Shown one piece after another: positions 8,476-17,982 of a stretch of DNA of 64,000 nucleotides (the first letter of the stretch is position 1; each line of letters starts with the position of its first letter). Source of the stretch: Microbispora corallina. Its GTDB lineage: Bacteria; Actinomycetota; Actinomycetes; Streptosporangiales; Streptosporangiaceae. A program made the position numbers and the translations under genes. Under the pieces are notes generated by a model. The model was not told the DNA's origin, ran no database searches, and worked only from the letters and a program-made list of their open reading frames with translations. The stretch spans positions 1 through 64,000 of the forward strand of contig NZ_BOOC01000015.1 in assembly GCF_016863035.1 (NCBI RefSeq), read 5' to 3'.

Positions 8476-9666
8476 TCACCCCGACGCCGCGGGCGCGGTT
8501 TCCCCTGGCCGCAGCCGACGGTCCATCTCGGCGACCGTGGCCGCCCAGATGTCCGAATCGGGATCGATGACCGCGAAGTGGTCTCCCGCCTGCTCGATGT
8601 AGGTCACGTCGTCGCCGGCCCCGCGCGCCCGGGTGACGTAGCGGCGGTTGAAGTCGACCAGGTCGAGATCGTCGCCGAGCCCCTGGACGACGAGCTGCGG
8701 GACGCCCATCGGGAGGCGGCTCATCGGATCGGCGGCCGCGTACACCTCGGGGACCTCGGCCCGCGGGCCGCCGAGGGCGGGGGGGACGGCGCCCGTCCCG
8801 ACCCGTCGCCGTTCCCCCTCGGCGAGGTCGACCACGCCGGCCAGCGAGACCGCGAGCGCGACGCCGGCGCCGTCGGCCGCCGCGCGCAGGGCGAGCTGGC
8901 CGCCCGCCGAGTGTCCGGCGACCGCGACACGGGCGAGGTCGAGCGGGAGATCGCCGGCCACGGCCGCCAGGCGGGAGATTCCCGCCGCGACGTCCGCGGT
9001 GGTGGCGTCCCAGCCGTGCCGGTCCGGGCGGCGGTATTCGAGGTTCCATGTGGCGTACCCGCGGCTGGCCAGGTCGACGGCGAGCGCGTCCATCAGGTCG
9101 GCGGCCCAGATCGACCGCCAGTAGCCCCCGTGGACGAGCACCGCCACGGGCAGCGGCCGGCCGTCGTGGTCCGGCGGCAGGCGCAGCTCGCCCCACTGCT
9201 CGTCGCCCGGGCCGTACGGGACTCGGCGCGCCGGGTGCCGCAGACGGTGCACGGCGTGCCGGACGGCCCACGCGAGGCCCCCGAGGCCGCGGCCGTGGAG
9301 ATGCGCGGCGCCGCCCGCGGGCTCGACCGGCCCGGTGACGGCCATGTCGTACCACACGGTCCGCGGCCCGGGAAGGGGATCGGAGATCAGCCGGCGGGCG
9401 CCGGCGTCGGGGCCGGGCAGGGCCACGACCGCGCACGACTCGTCCCGGGCCGCCTCGCCGAGCACGTCCCGCAGCCCCTCCGCGTCGGCCACGGCCACCA
9501 GCGACCCCGGGACGCCCAGCCGTTCCCATTCGGTCTCGGCGACCCGCCGGACCAGCGCGGAGTCCGCCACCAGCCCGGGGCCCGCCACCACGAGGACGCG
9601 CACCGCCGCCCTGTCGCCACCCGTCACATCGGTTCCTCTTCCGGTCGGCCGCCGCGGCCCGCTCAT
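8476..9666 (-). CDS. Alpha/beta hydrolase, probable kynurenine formamidase
   Basis: A 396-residue protein. The C-terminal two thirds is an alpha/beta hydrolase with oxyanion motif HGGYW (about residue 177) and nucleophile elbow GHSAGG (about 252), the pattern of HGG-type kynurenine formamidases, which hydrolyse N-formylkynurenine to kynurenine. It is the last gene of the tryptophan operon and supplies the only otherwise missing step. The first ~130 residues (RVLVVAGPGLV ... HLHGRGLGGLAWAVRHAV) look like a degenerate flavodoxin-like or type II dehydroquinase-like domain. ATG 9666 overlaps the upstream stop as ATGA. GTG 9627, preceded by AGAGGA, is an alternative that gives 383 residues. Confidence 0.75.
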   Translation of the reverse strand: MSGPRRPTGRGTDVTGGDRAAVRVLVVAGPGLVADSALVRRVAETEWERLGVPGSLVAVADAEGLRDVLGEAARDESCAVVALPGPDAGARRLISDPLPGPRTVWYDMAVTGPVEPAGGAAHLHGRGLGGLAWAVRHAVHRLRHPARRVPYGPGDEQWGELRLPPDHDGRPLPVAVLVHGGYWRSIWAADLMDALAVDLASRGYATWNLEYRRPDRHGWDATTADVAAGISRLAAVAGDLPLDLARVAVAGHSAGGQLALRAAADGAGVALAVSLAGVVDLAEGERRRVGTGAVPPALGGPRAEVPEVYAAADPMSRLPMGVPQLVVQGLGDDLDLVDFNRRYVTRARGAGDDVTYIEQAGDHFAVIDPDSDIWAATVAEMDRRLRPGETAPAASG

Positions 9667-10697
9667 CGGGGCGCCGTCGCCACGTCGCCCGTCCCGTCCC
9701 TCCCGAGGAACCGCAGCGCGTTGCCGCCCAGCAGCTTCGCGCGCTGCCCCTCGTCGAGGAAGTCCGCCGCGCGGACCACCCGCCCGGCCGGGCGCTCTCC
9801 CAGCGGGTAGGGGTAGTCGCTGCCGAGGAGGATACGGTCCTCGCCCATCGTGTCCACGAGCAGGCGCAACGCGGCGGGGTCGAACACCACGCTGTCGACG
9901 TGGAAGCGGTCGACGTAGTGGCTCGGGGGAAAGGACGACCGGCCGCGGACCAGGTCGCCGCGGCGGTGCCAGGCGTTGTCCGCCCGCCCCAGCCAGAAGG
10001 GGAAGCTGCCGCCGCCGTGGGCGAAGCAGATGCGCAGCGAGGACGGCACCCGGTCCAGCACGCCGCCGAGGATGAGCGCCAGGACGGACAGGTGCGTCTC
10101 CGCCGGCATGCCGGTCAGCCAGCGGGCCATCCAGCGGTCGAGCCGCGGCCCGCCGGGCATGTCCCACGGGTGCACGAAGACGGGCGCGCCCACCTCGGCG
10201 CAGTGCCGCAGGAACGCCTCGACGCCCGCGTCGTCGAGGTCTTTGTCGCCGACGTGGTTGCCGATCTCGACGCCCGCGTGGCCGGCGGCGAGGCAGCGGT
10301 CCAGCTCCGCGCAGGCCGCGTCGGGGTCCTGCAGCGGCACCTGGCAGAACGGCACCAGCCGATCCCCGCCGCCCGCGGTCACCTCCAGCGTCAGGTCGTT
10401 GAAGATCCTCGACACCTTGACGGCCTGGTCCGGCGAGCGCTCGTAGGAGAAGAACACCGGCGTGGGGGACACCACCTGCACGTCCACGCCGTCGGCGTCC
10501 ATGTCGGCCAGGCGCGTCTCCGGGTCCCAGCACTCGGCGCCGACGGGCCGGAACTCGGCGTCGCCGATCATGATCATGGCGGCCCGCTCCGAGTCGACGC
10601 GCAGCCAGGGCCAGCCGGAGCCGCCGCACCGGGCGGACAGCTCCGGCCACCCCTTCGGCACGACGTGCGTGTGCACGTCGACGACCGGCCCCGGCAT
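9663..10697 (-). CDS. nbaD: 2-amino-3-carboxymuconate-6-semialdehyde decarboxylase
   Basis: A 344-residue amidohydrolase-fold enzyme matching ACMSD, which decarboxylates the ring-opened product of 3-hydroxyanthranilate to 2-aminomuconate semialdehyde. Zinc-site motifs are all visible: DVHTHVVP at the N-terminus, FVHPWDM, CFAHGGGSFPFWLGR and LLGSDYPYP. The start shares one base with the dioxygenase stop (TGATG), so it follows the preceding enzyme of the pathway directly. Sending flux through ACMSD means the route leads to catabolism rather than to quinolinate and NAD. Confidence 0.92.
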   Translation of the reverse strand: MPGPVVDVHTHVVPKGWPELSARCGGSGWPWLRVDSERAAMIMIGDAEFRPVGAECWDPETRLADMDADGVDVQVVSPTPVFFSYERSPDQAVKVSRIFNDLTLEVTAGGGDRLVPFCQVPLQDPDAACAELDRCLAAGHAGVEIGNHVGDKDLDDAGVEAFLRHCAEVGAPVFVHPWDMPGGPRLDRWMARWLTGMPAETHLSVLALILGGVLDRVPSSLRICFAHGGGSFPFWLGRADNAWHRRGDLVRGRSSFPPSHYVDRFHVDSVVFDPAALRLLVDTMGEDRILLGSDYPYPLGERPAGRVVRAADFLDEGQRAKLLGGNALRFLGRDGTGDVATAPR

Positions 10698-11221
10698 CAG
10701 CCCCTGCCCGGGTGCAGGGCTCCGCACGCGGCGCAGGTGCGGGCGGCCTCGTCGCCGTAGAACGCCTGGAACACCGGCGGCAGGTCGGTGACGATGTCCC
10801 GCACCTGCAGTTCCACCTCGTGCACGAGGCCGCCGCAGGCGGGGCAGTACCACTGGAACCTCTCCAGCGTGCCCTCCTCGCGGACCCGCTCGACCACCAT
10901 GCCGATCGAGCCCGCCTGCGGCCGCTGCGGCGAGTGCGGCACGTTCCCCGGCAGCATCCACATCTGGCCCTCGCGGATGTGCACCGTGCGCGGTCCGCCG
11001 GGCGTCATCAGGTTGACGTGCATGTCGCCCTTGATCTGGTAGAAGAACTCCTCGTACGGGTCGACGTGGTAGTCGGTGCGCTGGTTGGGGCCGCCCACCA
11101 CCTGCACGATGAAGTCCGCCCCGCCCGGGAACATCTCCTTGTTGCCGACCGGCGGCTTCAGCAGGTGCCGGTTCTCCTCGATCCAGCCCGGAAAGCTCAC
11201 CGGCTCCGCGATGTCGCTCAT
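10697..11221 (-). CDS. nbaC: 3-hydroxyanthranilate 3,4-dioxygenase
   Basis: A 174-residue cupin. It opens the aromatic ring of 3-hydroxyanthranilate using Fe(II) and O2. The iron ligands are recognisable in [12 protein letters not shown] (His, Glu) and [10 protein letters not shown] (His). The C-terminus carries two CxxC pairs, CPACGGLV and CAACGALH, the rubredoxin-like second iron site typical of the bacterial enzyme. ATG 11221 overlaps the upstream deaminase stop by ATGA. Confidence 0.95.
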   Translation of the reverse strand: MSDIAEPVSFPGWIEENRHLLKPPVGNKEMFPGGADFIVQVVGGPNQRTDYHVDPYEEFFYQIKGDMHVNLMTPGGPRTVHIREGQMWMLPGNVPHSPQRPQAGSIGMVVERVREEGTLERFQWYCPACGGLVHEVELQVRDIVTDLPPVFQAFYGDEAARTCAACGALHPGRG

Positions 11222-11643
11222 TTCCTGACTCCTTCCGGCAGTAGCGCCACGGCCTGTATCTCGATCAGCAGATGGGGGTGGGGGAGCTGGTGCACCGCCA
11301 CCGTGGTGCGGGCGGGTCCGGCCTCGTCGAAGTACTCCGCGTAGACCTCGTTGTAGCCGCCGAAGTCGTTCATGTTCACCAGGTAGGCGGTGACCTGCAC
11401 CAGGTCGGACAGGTCGGCCCCGACGGCCCGCAGGATGTCCCGGATGTTCTCGATCACGGCGCGGGTCTGCGCGCGTATGTCGAGCGAGGTGGTGCCCATC
11501 GGGTCGGCCTCGGCGCCCGCGATCGTGTTGTCGGGCCGGCGGCTCGACGTGCCGGAGACGAAGGCGAAGCCGCCGGCGACCTTGACGTGCGGGAAGCGGC
11601 CGCGCGGAGCGGCCTTGCCCGGCACCGTCCGCGCCCCGCTCAC
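11218..11643 (-). CDS. nbaF: RidA-family 2-aminomuconate deaminase
   Basis: A 141-residue YjgF/YER057c/UK114 (RidA) protein, with the family signatures [28 protein letters not shown] and a C-terminal LLIEIQAVA strand. In this operon its job should be to deaminate 2-aminomuconate to 4-oxalocrotonate with release of ammonia, as for NbaF/AmnD. GTG 11643 overlaps the stop of the decarboxylase gene (GTGA). Assignment to the deaminase rather than a general imine hydrolase rests on context. Confidence 0.85.
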   Translation of the reverse strand: MSGARTVPGKAAPRGRFPHVKVAGGFAFVSGTSSRRPDNTIAGAEADPMGTTSLDIRAQTRAVIENIRDILRAVGADLSDLVQVTAYLVNMNDFGGYNEVYAEYFDEAGPARTTVAVHQLPHPHLLIEIQAVALLPEGVRK

Positions 11644-12422
11644 GACGCCGCCCTCAGCGAGGCGGTGCCCAGCCGCTCGACCACGGCCCGCACGTGATCC
11701 CCGGCCCGCAGGGGGACCGCGGCGGTCGCCGCCCCGGCGAGGACGACCCACCCCTCCCGCAGCCGGACGCCCCGCCGGCCGGCCAGCCGGACCGCGGCGT
11801 CGAGGGCGCGGCGCGGATCGCCGAGGATCGCCGCCGTCGAGCCGGTCTGCACGACCCGGCCGCCGACCTCCAGCAGCACGCCGAGGTTGTCCAGCCCGTC
11901 CGGCACCGGCCGCCAGGGGCCGACGACGAAGCCCGCCGCCGAGGTGTTGTCGGCGATCACGTCCGGCAGCGAGAAGGAGAAGCCGTCGTAGCGCGAGTCG
12001 ATCAGCTCGATCGCCGGGGCGACCGCCCGCACCGCCGAGGCGAGGTCGCCGACCGGCTCCCCGGGCTCCGGGCTGCGCGACATGAGGAAGGCCACCTCGG
12101 GCTCCACCCGCGGATGGATGTAGCGGCCCAGGTCCACCAGGCCGCCGTCGTCGACCCGCATCCCGTCGGTGAGCCGGCCCCAGATGACCTCGTCGACGCC
12201 GACCTGCGCCATCTTGGCGCGGCTCGTCAGCCCCATCTTCAGGCCGACGAGCCGCTCGCCGCGGGCGAGCCGCCGCTCGACGAGCGCCTCCTGCACCGCG
12301 TACGCGGCGGCGGGGCCGACGCCGGCCGCCGCGGCGAGCCGGGGGATCGGCGCGGCCTTCGCCGCCGCCTCGTCGAGCCGGTCGGCGAGCTCCTCGACGT
12401 CGGGTGGCGTCTGTCCGGTCAT
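11640..12422 (-). CDS. nbaG: 4-oxalocrotonate decarboxylase
   Basis: A 260-residue member of the hydratase/decarboxylase family. The sequence [17 protein letters not shown] with WGRLTDGM is the form seen in DmpH/XylI/NbaG decarboxylases, as opposed to the hydratase paralogue encoded at 14346. Metal-site PRVEPEVAF is present. It converts 4-oxalocrotonate to 2-oxopent-4-enoate and normally works in a complex with the hydratase. It overlaps the aldolase gene by ATGA. Confidence 0.85.
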   Translation of the reverse strand: MTGQTPPDVEELADRLDEAAAKAAPIPRLAAAAGVGPAAAYAVQEALVERRLARGERLVGLKMGLTSRAKMAQVGVDEVIWGRLTDGMRVDDGGLVDLGRYIHPRVEPEVAFLMSRSPEPGEPVGDLASAVRAVAPAIELIDSRYDGFSFSLPDVIADNTSAAGFVVGPWRPVPDGLDNLGVLLEVGGRVVQTGSTAAILGDPRRALDAAVRLAGRRGVRLREGWVVLAGAATAAVPLRAGDHVRAVVERLGTASLRAAS

Positions 12423-13432
12423 CGGGATCCTCCCCGCGCGAGGTCGAGCGCGACGTCGACGATCATGTCCTCCTGGCCGCCGACCATCCGGCGCCGGCCC
12501 AGCTCGACCAGGATCTCCCGGACGTCCACGCCGTACCGCTCCGAGGCGCGCTCGGCGTGGCGCAGGAAACTGGAGTAGACGCCCGCGTAGCCGAGGGACA
12601 GCGTCTCCCTGTCGACGCGCACGGGCCGGTCCTGCAGTGGCCGCACGATGTCGTCGGCGGCGTCCATCAGTGCGAAGACGTCGCAGCCGTGGCGCCAGCC
12701 GTACAGGTCGGCGACGGCGGCGAAGACCTCCAGCGGCGCGTTGCCCGCCCCGGCGCCCTGCCCGGCCAGCGAGGCGTCGACCCGGGTGGCGCCGTGCTCG
12801 ACGGCGACCACGCTGTTGGCCACGCCCAGCGACAGGTTGTGGTGCGCGTGGACGCCCACCTCGGTGGCGTCGTCGAGCACCTGACGGTAGGCGTCGACCC
12901 GCTCGGCGACGTCGCGCATCAACAGCCGGCCGCCCGAGTCGGTGACGTAGACGCAGTGCGCGCCGTACGACTCCATCAGTTTCGCCTGCGCGGCGAGGCC
13001 GGCCGGGTCGTTCATGTGCGCCATCATCAGGAAGCCGGACACGTCCATGCCGTTCTCCCGGGCCCACGAGATGTGCTGGGCGGAGATGTCGGCCTCGGTG
13101 CAGTGGGTGGCGATCCGCACGCTCGTCACGCCGAGGTCGCGGGCGGCCCTCAGATCGGCGATCGTGCCGATGCCGGGCAGCAGCAGCGTGGTGAGCCGCG
13201 CGTTCCGCACGACGGACGCGGCGGCGGCGATCCACTCCGCGTCCGCGGCGGCGCCGTGGCCGTAGGTGACGCTCGATCCCGCGAGCCCGTCGCCGTGGGC
13301 CACCTCGATGGCGTCGACCCCGGCGGCGTCGAGGACGGCGGCGATCTCGCGGACCTGGTCCACCGTGTACCTGTGGGCGATGGCGTGCATCCCGTCGCGG
13401 AGCGTCACGTCCTGGATGTAGAGCCCGTTCAT
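12419..13432 (-). CDS. mhpE: 4-hydroxy-2-oxovalerate aldolase
   Basis: A 337-residue DRE-TIM/HMGL-like aldolase. Substrate and metal residues are clear: [10 protein letters not shown] at the N-terminus and the [14 protein letters not shown] metal motif. It splits 4-hydroxy-2-oxovalerate into pyruvate and acetaldehyde and channels acetaldehyde to the dehydrogenase encoded immediately upstream. Overlaps are ATGA on both sides. Length matches DmpG/MhpE/BphI. Confidence 0.95.
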   Translation of the reverse strand: MNGLYIQDVTLRDGMHAIAHRYTVDQVREIAAVLDAAGVDAIEVAHGDGLAGSSVTYGHGAAADAEWIAAAASVVRNARLTTLLLPGIGTIADLRAARDLGVTSVRIATHCTEADISAQHISWARENGMDVSGFLMMAHMNDPAGLAAQAKLMESYGAHCVYVTDSGGRLLMRDVAERVDAYRQVLDDATEVGVHAHHNLSLGVANSVVAVEHGATRVDASLAGQGAGAGNAPLEVFAAVADLYGWRHGCDVFALMDAADDIVRPLQDRPVRVDRETLSLGYAGVYSSFLRHAERASERYGVDVREILVELGRRRMVGGQEDMIVDVALDLARGGSR

Positions 13433-14349
13433 GCGCGTCGCACCTCCACGAGCCGCTCGGCCGTCCGCAGCGCGGCCGACGTCATGATGTCGAGGTTGCC
13501 GGCGTATTCGGGCAGGTGGTGCCCGGCGCCGGAGACCTCCAGGAAGACGGACACCTGGAGCCCGGAGAACGTCCGGCCCAGCGCCGGCACGTACGCCTCG
13601 ACCGGGTCGAACTGCACCTCCTGCTTGAGGCGGTAGCCGGGCACGTACTCGCGCACCGCGTCCACCATGGCGGCCACCGACCGCGCGACGGCCGTACGGT
13701 CCGCGCCGGCGTCGGGACACAGGCAGTAGACGGTGTCCCGCATGAGCGGCGGAGGGTCCGCGGGGTTGAGCACGATGATCGCCTTGCCGCGTCCGGCGCC
13801 GCCGACCACCTCGATCGCCCGCGCCGTGGTCTCGGTGAACTCGTCGATGTTCGCCCGGGTGCCCGGCCCCGCCGACCTCGACGCGATCGAGGCGACGATC
13901 TCGCCGTACGCGACCGGGGTGACCCGGCCGACGGCGGCGACGATCGGCACGGTCGCCTGGCCGCCGCACGTGACCATGTTGACGTTCGGTTCGGCGAGAT
14001 GCCGGTCGAGGTTGACCGGCGGCACGACGTACGGCCCGACGGCGGCCGGCGTGAGATCGACGACGGTCCTCCCGTGGGCGCGCAGCGCCGCGTCGTTGTC
14101 CCGATGGGCGCCGGCCGAGGTGGCGTCGAACACGAGGCGGACGTCGGCGAACTCCGGCATCGCGATCAGCCCCTCGACGCCCTTGTCGGTGGTGGCCACC
14201 CCGAGCCTGCGGGCGCGGGCCAGGCCGTCGGAGGCGGGGTCGATTCCGGCCATGGCGACCATCCGCAGCGACGCCGACAGGCGCATGATCTTGATCATCA
14301 GGTCGGTGCCGATGTTGCCCGACCCGATGACGGCCACACCGGTGCTCAT
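13429..14349 (-). CDS. mhpF: Acetaldehyde dehydrogenase (acylating)
   Basis: A 306-residue partner of the aldolase. The NAD-binding loop [18 protein letters not shown], the catalytic Cys in [11 protein letters not shown], and the [18 protein letters not shown] segment are all typical of DmpF/MhpF/BphJ. It converts acetaldehyde, CoA and NAD+ to acetyl-CoA, completing the pathway into central metabolism. It overlaps its neighbours by 4 nt on each side. Confidence 0.95.
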   Translation of the reverse strand: MSTGVAVIGSGNIGTDLMIKIMRLSASLRMVAMAGIDPASDGLARARRLGVATTDKGVEGLIAMPEFADVRLVFDATSAGAHRDNDAALRAHGRTVVDLTPAAVGPYVVPPVNLDRHLAEPNVNMVTCGGQATVPIVAAVGRVTPVAYGEIVASIASRSAGPGTRANIDEFTETTARAIEVVGGAGRGKAIIVLNPADPPPLMRDTVYCLCPDAGADRTAVARSVAAMVDAVREYVPGYRLKQEVQFDPVEAYVPALGRTFSGLQVSVFLEVSGAGHHLPEYAGNLDIMTSAALRTAERLVEVRRA

Positions 14350-15146
14350 GACGTCTCCTCCCGATCGCCGAAGCGGGTCCGGACGGACCCGAGGCCGGAT
14401 ATCCGCGCCTCGTAGGCGGCGCCGGGCGTCACCGGCACCATCGGTCCGAGCGCCCCGGACAGCACGACGTCGCCGGCGCGCAGCGGACGCCCGGCCGCGG
14501 CCAGGGTCGCGGCCAGCCACGCCACGGCGTGAGCCGGGTTGCCGAGGCAGGCGGCGCCGGCGCCGACCGAGACGGGCTCGCCCGCGTGTTCGAGGACCGC
14601 CCCGCACAGCCGCAGGTCGACGTCCGCGATCCGGCGAGGTGTCGTGCCGAGCACGAACAGGCCGCTGGAGGCGTTGTCGGCGACGGTGTCCACGATGGAG
14701 ATGTCCCAGCCCGCGACCCGCGAGTCGACGATCTCGATCGCGGGCAGCAGGTGGTCGGTCGCGCGGATCACGTCGGCCACCGTCACCTGCTCGTACGGCA
14801 GGTCCGTGCCGAGCACGAACGCGATCTCCGCCTCCACCCGCGGCTGCAGCAGCCGGCCGAGGTCCGCCTCGGCGCCGTCGTCCACGGCCATGTCCGCGAA
14901 GAGCACGCCGAAGTCGGGCTGGTAGACGCCCAGCGACGCCTGCACGGCGGGGTTGGTCAGGCCGATCTTCGCGCCGACCGGCCGGCGGCCCTCCCTCGTC
15001 CAGTGCCGCACCTGCGCCTGCTGCACGGCGTACGCCGCGTCGACGTCCCCCTCGGGAAGCAGGCCGCCCCGCAGCGGCGGGCACGGCGTCGCCGTGTCGT
15101 ACGCCTCGCGCAGGACGCTCGCCGCCTGTTCGATGTCGACGGTCAT
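14346..15146 (-). CDS. mhpD: 2-keto-4-pentenoate hydratase
   Basis: A 266-residue paralogue of the decarboxylase at 11640, with the hydratase-like sequence [17 protein letters not shown], the metal motif PRVEAEIAF and AIEIVDSR. It adds water to 2-oxopent-4-enoate to give 4-hydroxy-2-oxovalerate. The two paralogues share order and spacing with other 3-hydroxyanthranilate and catechol meta-cleavage operons, where they form a complex. ATG 15146 overlaps the aldehyde dehydrogenase stop. Confidence 0.85.
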   Translation of the reverse strand: MTVDIEQAASVLREAYDTATPCPPLRGGLLPEGDVDAAYAVQQAQVRHWTREGRRPVGAKIGLTNPAVQASLGVYQPDFGVLFADMAVDDGAEADLGRLLQPRVEAEIAFVLGTDLPYEQVTVADVIRATDHLLPAIEIVDSRVAGWDISIVDTVADNASSGLFVLGTTPRRIADVDLRLCGAVLEHAGEPVSVGAGAACLGNPAHAVAWLAATLAAAGRPLRAGDVVLSGALGPMVPVTPGAAYEARISGLGSVRTRFGDREETS

Positions 15147-16651
15147 GACAGGTCCACGCAGACGTTGGTGAGTTCCGAGTAGAAGCCGAGCGAGTGGGCG
15201 CCGCCCTCCCGGCCGACGCCCGACGCCTTGACGCCGCCGAACGGGGTGCGCAGGTCGCGGAGGAACCAGGTGTTGACCCAGACGACGCCCGCGTCCAGCC
15301 CGGCGCCCGCCCGGTGCGCCCGGCCGACGTCCCGCGTCCAGACCGCCGCCGCGAGCCCGTACGCGCTGTCGTTGGCGAGCGCGAACGCCTCGTCCTCGTC
15401 GTCGAACGGCGCGACGTGGCAGACCGGGCCGAAGATCTCCTCCCGGTTGGTCCGCGCGTCCTGCCCGAGGCCCGTGAGCACGGTCGGCTCCACGTACGCC
15501 CCGCCGTCGCGCGCGTCGCCGAAGACCGGCACGCCCCCGCCGGCGAGCACCGTGGCGCCCTCCGCGCGGGCCAGGTCGTAGTGGCCGAGCACCTTGGCGC
15601 GGTGCTGCGCGGAGATCAGCGGCATGGTGGCGGTCGCCTCGTCGTACGGCCAGCCGAAGGCGAGCTCGCCGGCGCGCTTGGCCAGCCGCTCGGCGAACTC
15701 GTCGAACACCGGCCGCTGCACGTAGAGGCGCTCCGTGCACAGGCAGACCTGGCCGCCGTTGGCGAAGCTCGACCGGACCGAGCCCTCCACCGCCGCGTCG
15801 AGGTCGGCGTCGGCGAACACCAGGCCGGCGTTCTTGCCGCCCAGCTCGAACGACACGGCCTTCACGCCGTCCGCGGCGGCGCGCATGATCGCGCCGCCGG
15901 TCGCGGACTCCCCGGTGAAGGTGATCGCGTCGACCCCCGGGTGACGGGTGAGGAACTCTCCCGCCGAGCCGGGGCCGAAGCCGTGCACGAGGTTGAACAC
16001 CCCGTCGGGGACGCCGGCCGCCGCCATCACCTCGGCGAGCAGGGTGGCCGACGAGGGGGTCTCCTCGGACGGCTTGACGACGACCGCGTTCCCGCACGCG
16101 AGCGCGGGGGCGACCTTCCACGTCAGCAGCAGCAGCGGCAGGTTCCAGGGGACGATGATCGCGACGACGCCGACGGGCTTGCGCACGGCGTAGTTGAGCG
16201 CCCTGCCGCCGTTCGCGGTGACCGTGGTGAACGACTCCGTGGGTGCGGCCGCGATCTCCGCGAAGGCCCGGAAGTTCGCGGCCCCCCGGGGGATGTCCAG
16301 CGTCCTCGCCTGTGAGACCGGCTTGCCCGTGTCGGCGACCTCGGCGGCCACCAGGTCGTCGAAGCGCCGATCGAGCTCTGCCGCGATCGCACGCAGCATC
16401 CCGGCGCGCTCCTGCTCGCCCATCCGGCCCCACGGGCCGCGCAGCGCCCGGCGGGCGGCGCCGACCGCCGCGTCCACCGTGCCGGCGTCGGCCTCGGCCA
16501 CCTCGAAGAGCGTCTCCCCGGTGACCGGGCTGACCTTGGAGAACGTCGTCCCTGGGGCGACGAACGCGCCGTCGACGAAGTTGCGCAGCAGGCCCGGCGC
16601 GCCGGCCGGACGGCCGGCCATCAGCTCCGGCGTCCACAGCGTGGGGCTCAC
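15143..16651 (-). CDS. nbaE: 2-aminomuconate semialdehyde dehydrogenase
   Basis: A 502-residue NAD-dependent aldehyde dehydrogenase. Seen: [13 protein letters not shown], the Glu motif [10 protein letters not shown] and the catalytic Cys in [13 protein letters not shown], where the C-x-C form is common in the AMSDH/HMSDH group. It oxidises 2-aminomuconate semialdehyde to 2-aminomuconate. Start is GTG 16651, overlapping the monooxygenase stop (GTGA). Substrate is assigned from its place between ACMSD and deaminase genes. Confidence 0.88.
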   Translation of the reverse strand: MSPTLWTPELMAGRPAGAPGLLRNFVDGAFVAPGTTFSKVSPVTGETLFEVAEADAGTVDAAVGAARRALRGPWGRMGEQERAGMLRAIAAELDRRFDDLVAAEVADTGKPVSQARTLDIPRGAANFRAFAEIAAAPTESFTTVTANGGRALNYAVRKPVGVVAIIVPWNLPLLLLTWKVAPALACGNAVVVKPSEETPSSATLLAEVMAAAGVPDGVFNLVHGFGPGSAGEFLTRHPGVDAITFTGESATGGAIMRAAADGVKAVSFELGGKNAGLVFADADLDAAVEGSVRSSFANGGQVCLCTERLYVQRPVFDEFAERLAKRAGELAFGWPYDEATATMPLISAQHRAKVLGHYDLARAEGATVLAGGGVPVFGDARDGGAYVEPTVLTGLGQDARTNREEIFGPVCHVAPFDDEDEAFALANDSAYGLAAAVWTRDVGRAHRAGAGLDAGVVWVNTWFLRDLRTPFGGVKASGVGREGGAHSLGFYSELTNVCVDLS

Positions 16652-17982
16652 GGGTTCCTCCTTCCGTTGACGAGGGCGGCGCCGAGCGCGCCGAGCAGCA
16701 GCGCCGACCCGGCGATCGCGGCGCCGAGCACCCGGTGCTGGCGGCGCACCCGGCGCTGCACCTCCGCGTACGGCACGGTGGAGAACGACACCAGCTCGTA
16801 GCGGGAGACGTACCTGCCGGGCAGGAGCCGTTCCAGCGCGTGCTCGACCTTCCTGCCGATCTGGAACAGCGGAGAGGCGACCTTGTCGCGCATCTCCACG
16901 AAGTTCGCCAGCGCCATCCGCGCGATGGCCTCGGTGTTCTCGCGCCGCCGCGACTCGAACAGCGGCAGCGCCGCCGCCCAGTCGCCGCCGGTCTCGTCGA
17001 GGCAGCGGTCCAGCTCCACCACGTCCTCGAAGGCGCAGTTGGCGCCCTGCCCGTAGAAGGGCACGATCGCGTGGGCGGCGTCGCCGACCAGCCCCACCCG
17101 GCCGTTGACCTGCCAGGGCCCGCAGCGCACGGTCCCGAGCATCCCGACCGGGTTGCGGAGGTAGTCGTCGACCAGGGTGGGGGACAGCGACAGCAGATCG
17201 GGGTAGTGCTCGGCGAAGTGGCGCTCGATCGCGGCCGGGCTGCTGAGCGACGCGAAGCTGGCGGTGCCGCCCGTCGGCCAGAACAGCGTGCAGGTGAACG
17301 AGCGGTCCGGGTTGGGCAGCGCGATCATCATGGACGTGCCGCGCGGCCAGATGTGCAGGGCGCCCGGATCGAGGGCGAACTCCCCGTCACGCGGCGGGAT
17401 GCTCAGCTCCTTGTACCCGTAGTCGAGGAAGTCGAGGCTCTCGGTGAGCGAGCCGTACGCGAGCAGCCGCCCCCGCACGGCGGACCCGGCGCCGTCCGCG
17501 CCGAGCACGACCGCCGCGCGGGCCCGGACCTCGCCCTCCGGGGTCTCGAAGGTCATGCCGCCGGTGTCCGGGTCGAGGCCGGTCAGCCGGCGACCGAAGG
17601 CGACCCGCACGCCGGGGAGCCCCTCCGCGGCGTCGAGCAGCGCGGCGTTGAGGGCCGACCGGCTGATCGAGTTGATCGCCCGCTCGCCGTCGAAGCTGTA
17701 CGGCTGGAAGTCGGGGTTCCCGTGCACCGGGTGGATCACCCGTCCGCGCATCGGCAGCGCCTGGGCCATGACCTGCTTGTCCAGGCCGATCCGGCGCAGC
17801 GCGTCGAGCCCGCGCTCGGACAGGGCCAGGTTGATCGACCGGCCGCGCTCCGCCGTCCCGGCACGGGGGTCGGGACGGCGCTCGTACAGGGCGACCCGGA
17901 GGCCGCGCCGGGCCAGGAAGCAGGCGAGCAGGCAGCCGGCCAGGCCGGCGCCGACGACGGCAACCTCGTCCATGTCACTCAT
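16648..17982 (-). CDS. kmo: Kynurenine 3-monooxygenase
   Basis: A 444-residue FAD monooxygenase. N-terminal GAGLAGCLLACFLARRG binds FAD; AERGRSINLALSERG and GDAAHAIVPFYGQGANCAFED are strongly diagnostic of KMO. It hydroxylates kynurenine with NADPH and O2. The last ~25 residues hold a hydrophobic helix, AAIAGSALLLGALGAALV, resembling the C-terminal membrane anchor of eukaryotic KMO. ATG 17982 overlaps kynU by ATGA; a second in-frame ATG three codons on is a minor alternative. Confidence 0.95.
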   Translation of the reverse strand: MSDMDEVAVVGAGLAGCLLACFLARRGLRVALYERRPDPRAGTAERGRSINLALSERGLDALRRIGLDKQVMAQALPMRGRVIHPVHGNPDFQPYSFDGERAINSISRSALNAALLDAAEGLPGVRVAFGRRLTGLDPDTGGMTFETPEGEVRARAAVVLGADGAGSAVRGRLLAYGSLTESLDFLDYGYKELSIPPRDGEFALDPGALHIWPRGTSMMIALPNPDRSFTCTLFWPTGGTASFASLSSPAAIERHFAEHYPDLLSLSPTLVDDYLRNPVGMLGTVRCGPWQVNGRVGLVGDAAHAIVPFYGQGANCAFEDVVELDRCLDETGGDWAAALPLFESRRRENTEAIARMALANFVEMRDKVASPLFQIGRKVEHALERLLPGRYVSRYELVSFSTVPYAEVQRRVRRQHRVLGAAIAGSALLLGALGAALVNGRRNP

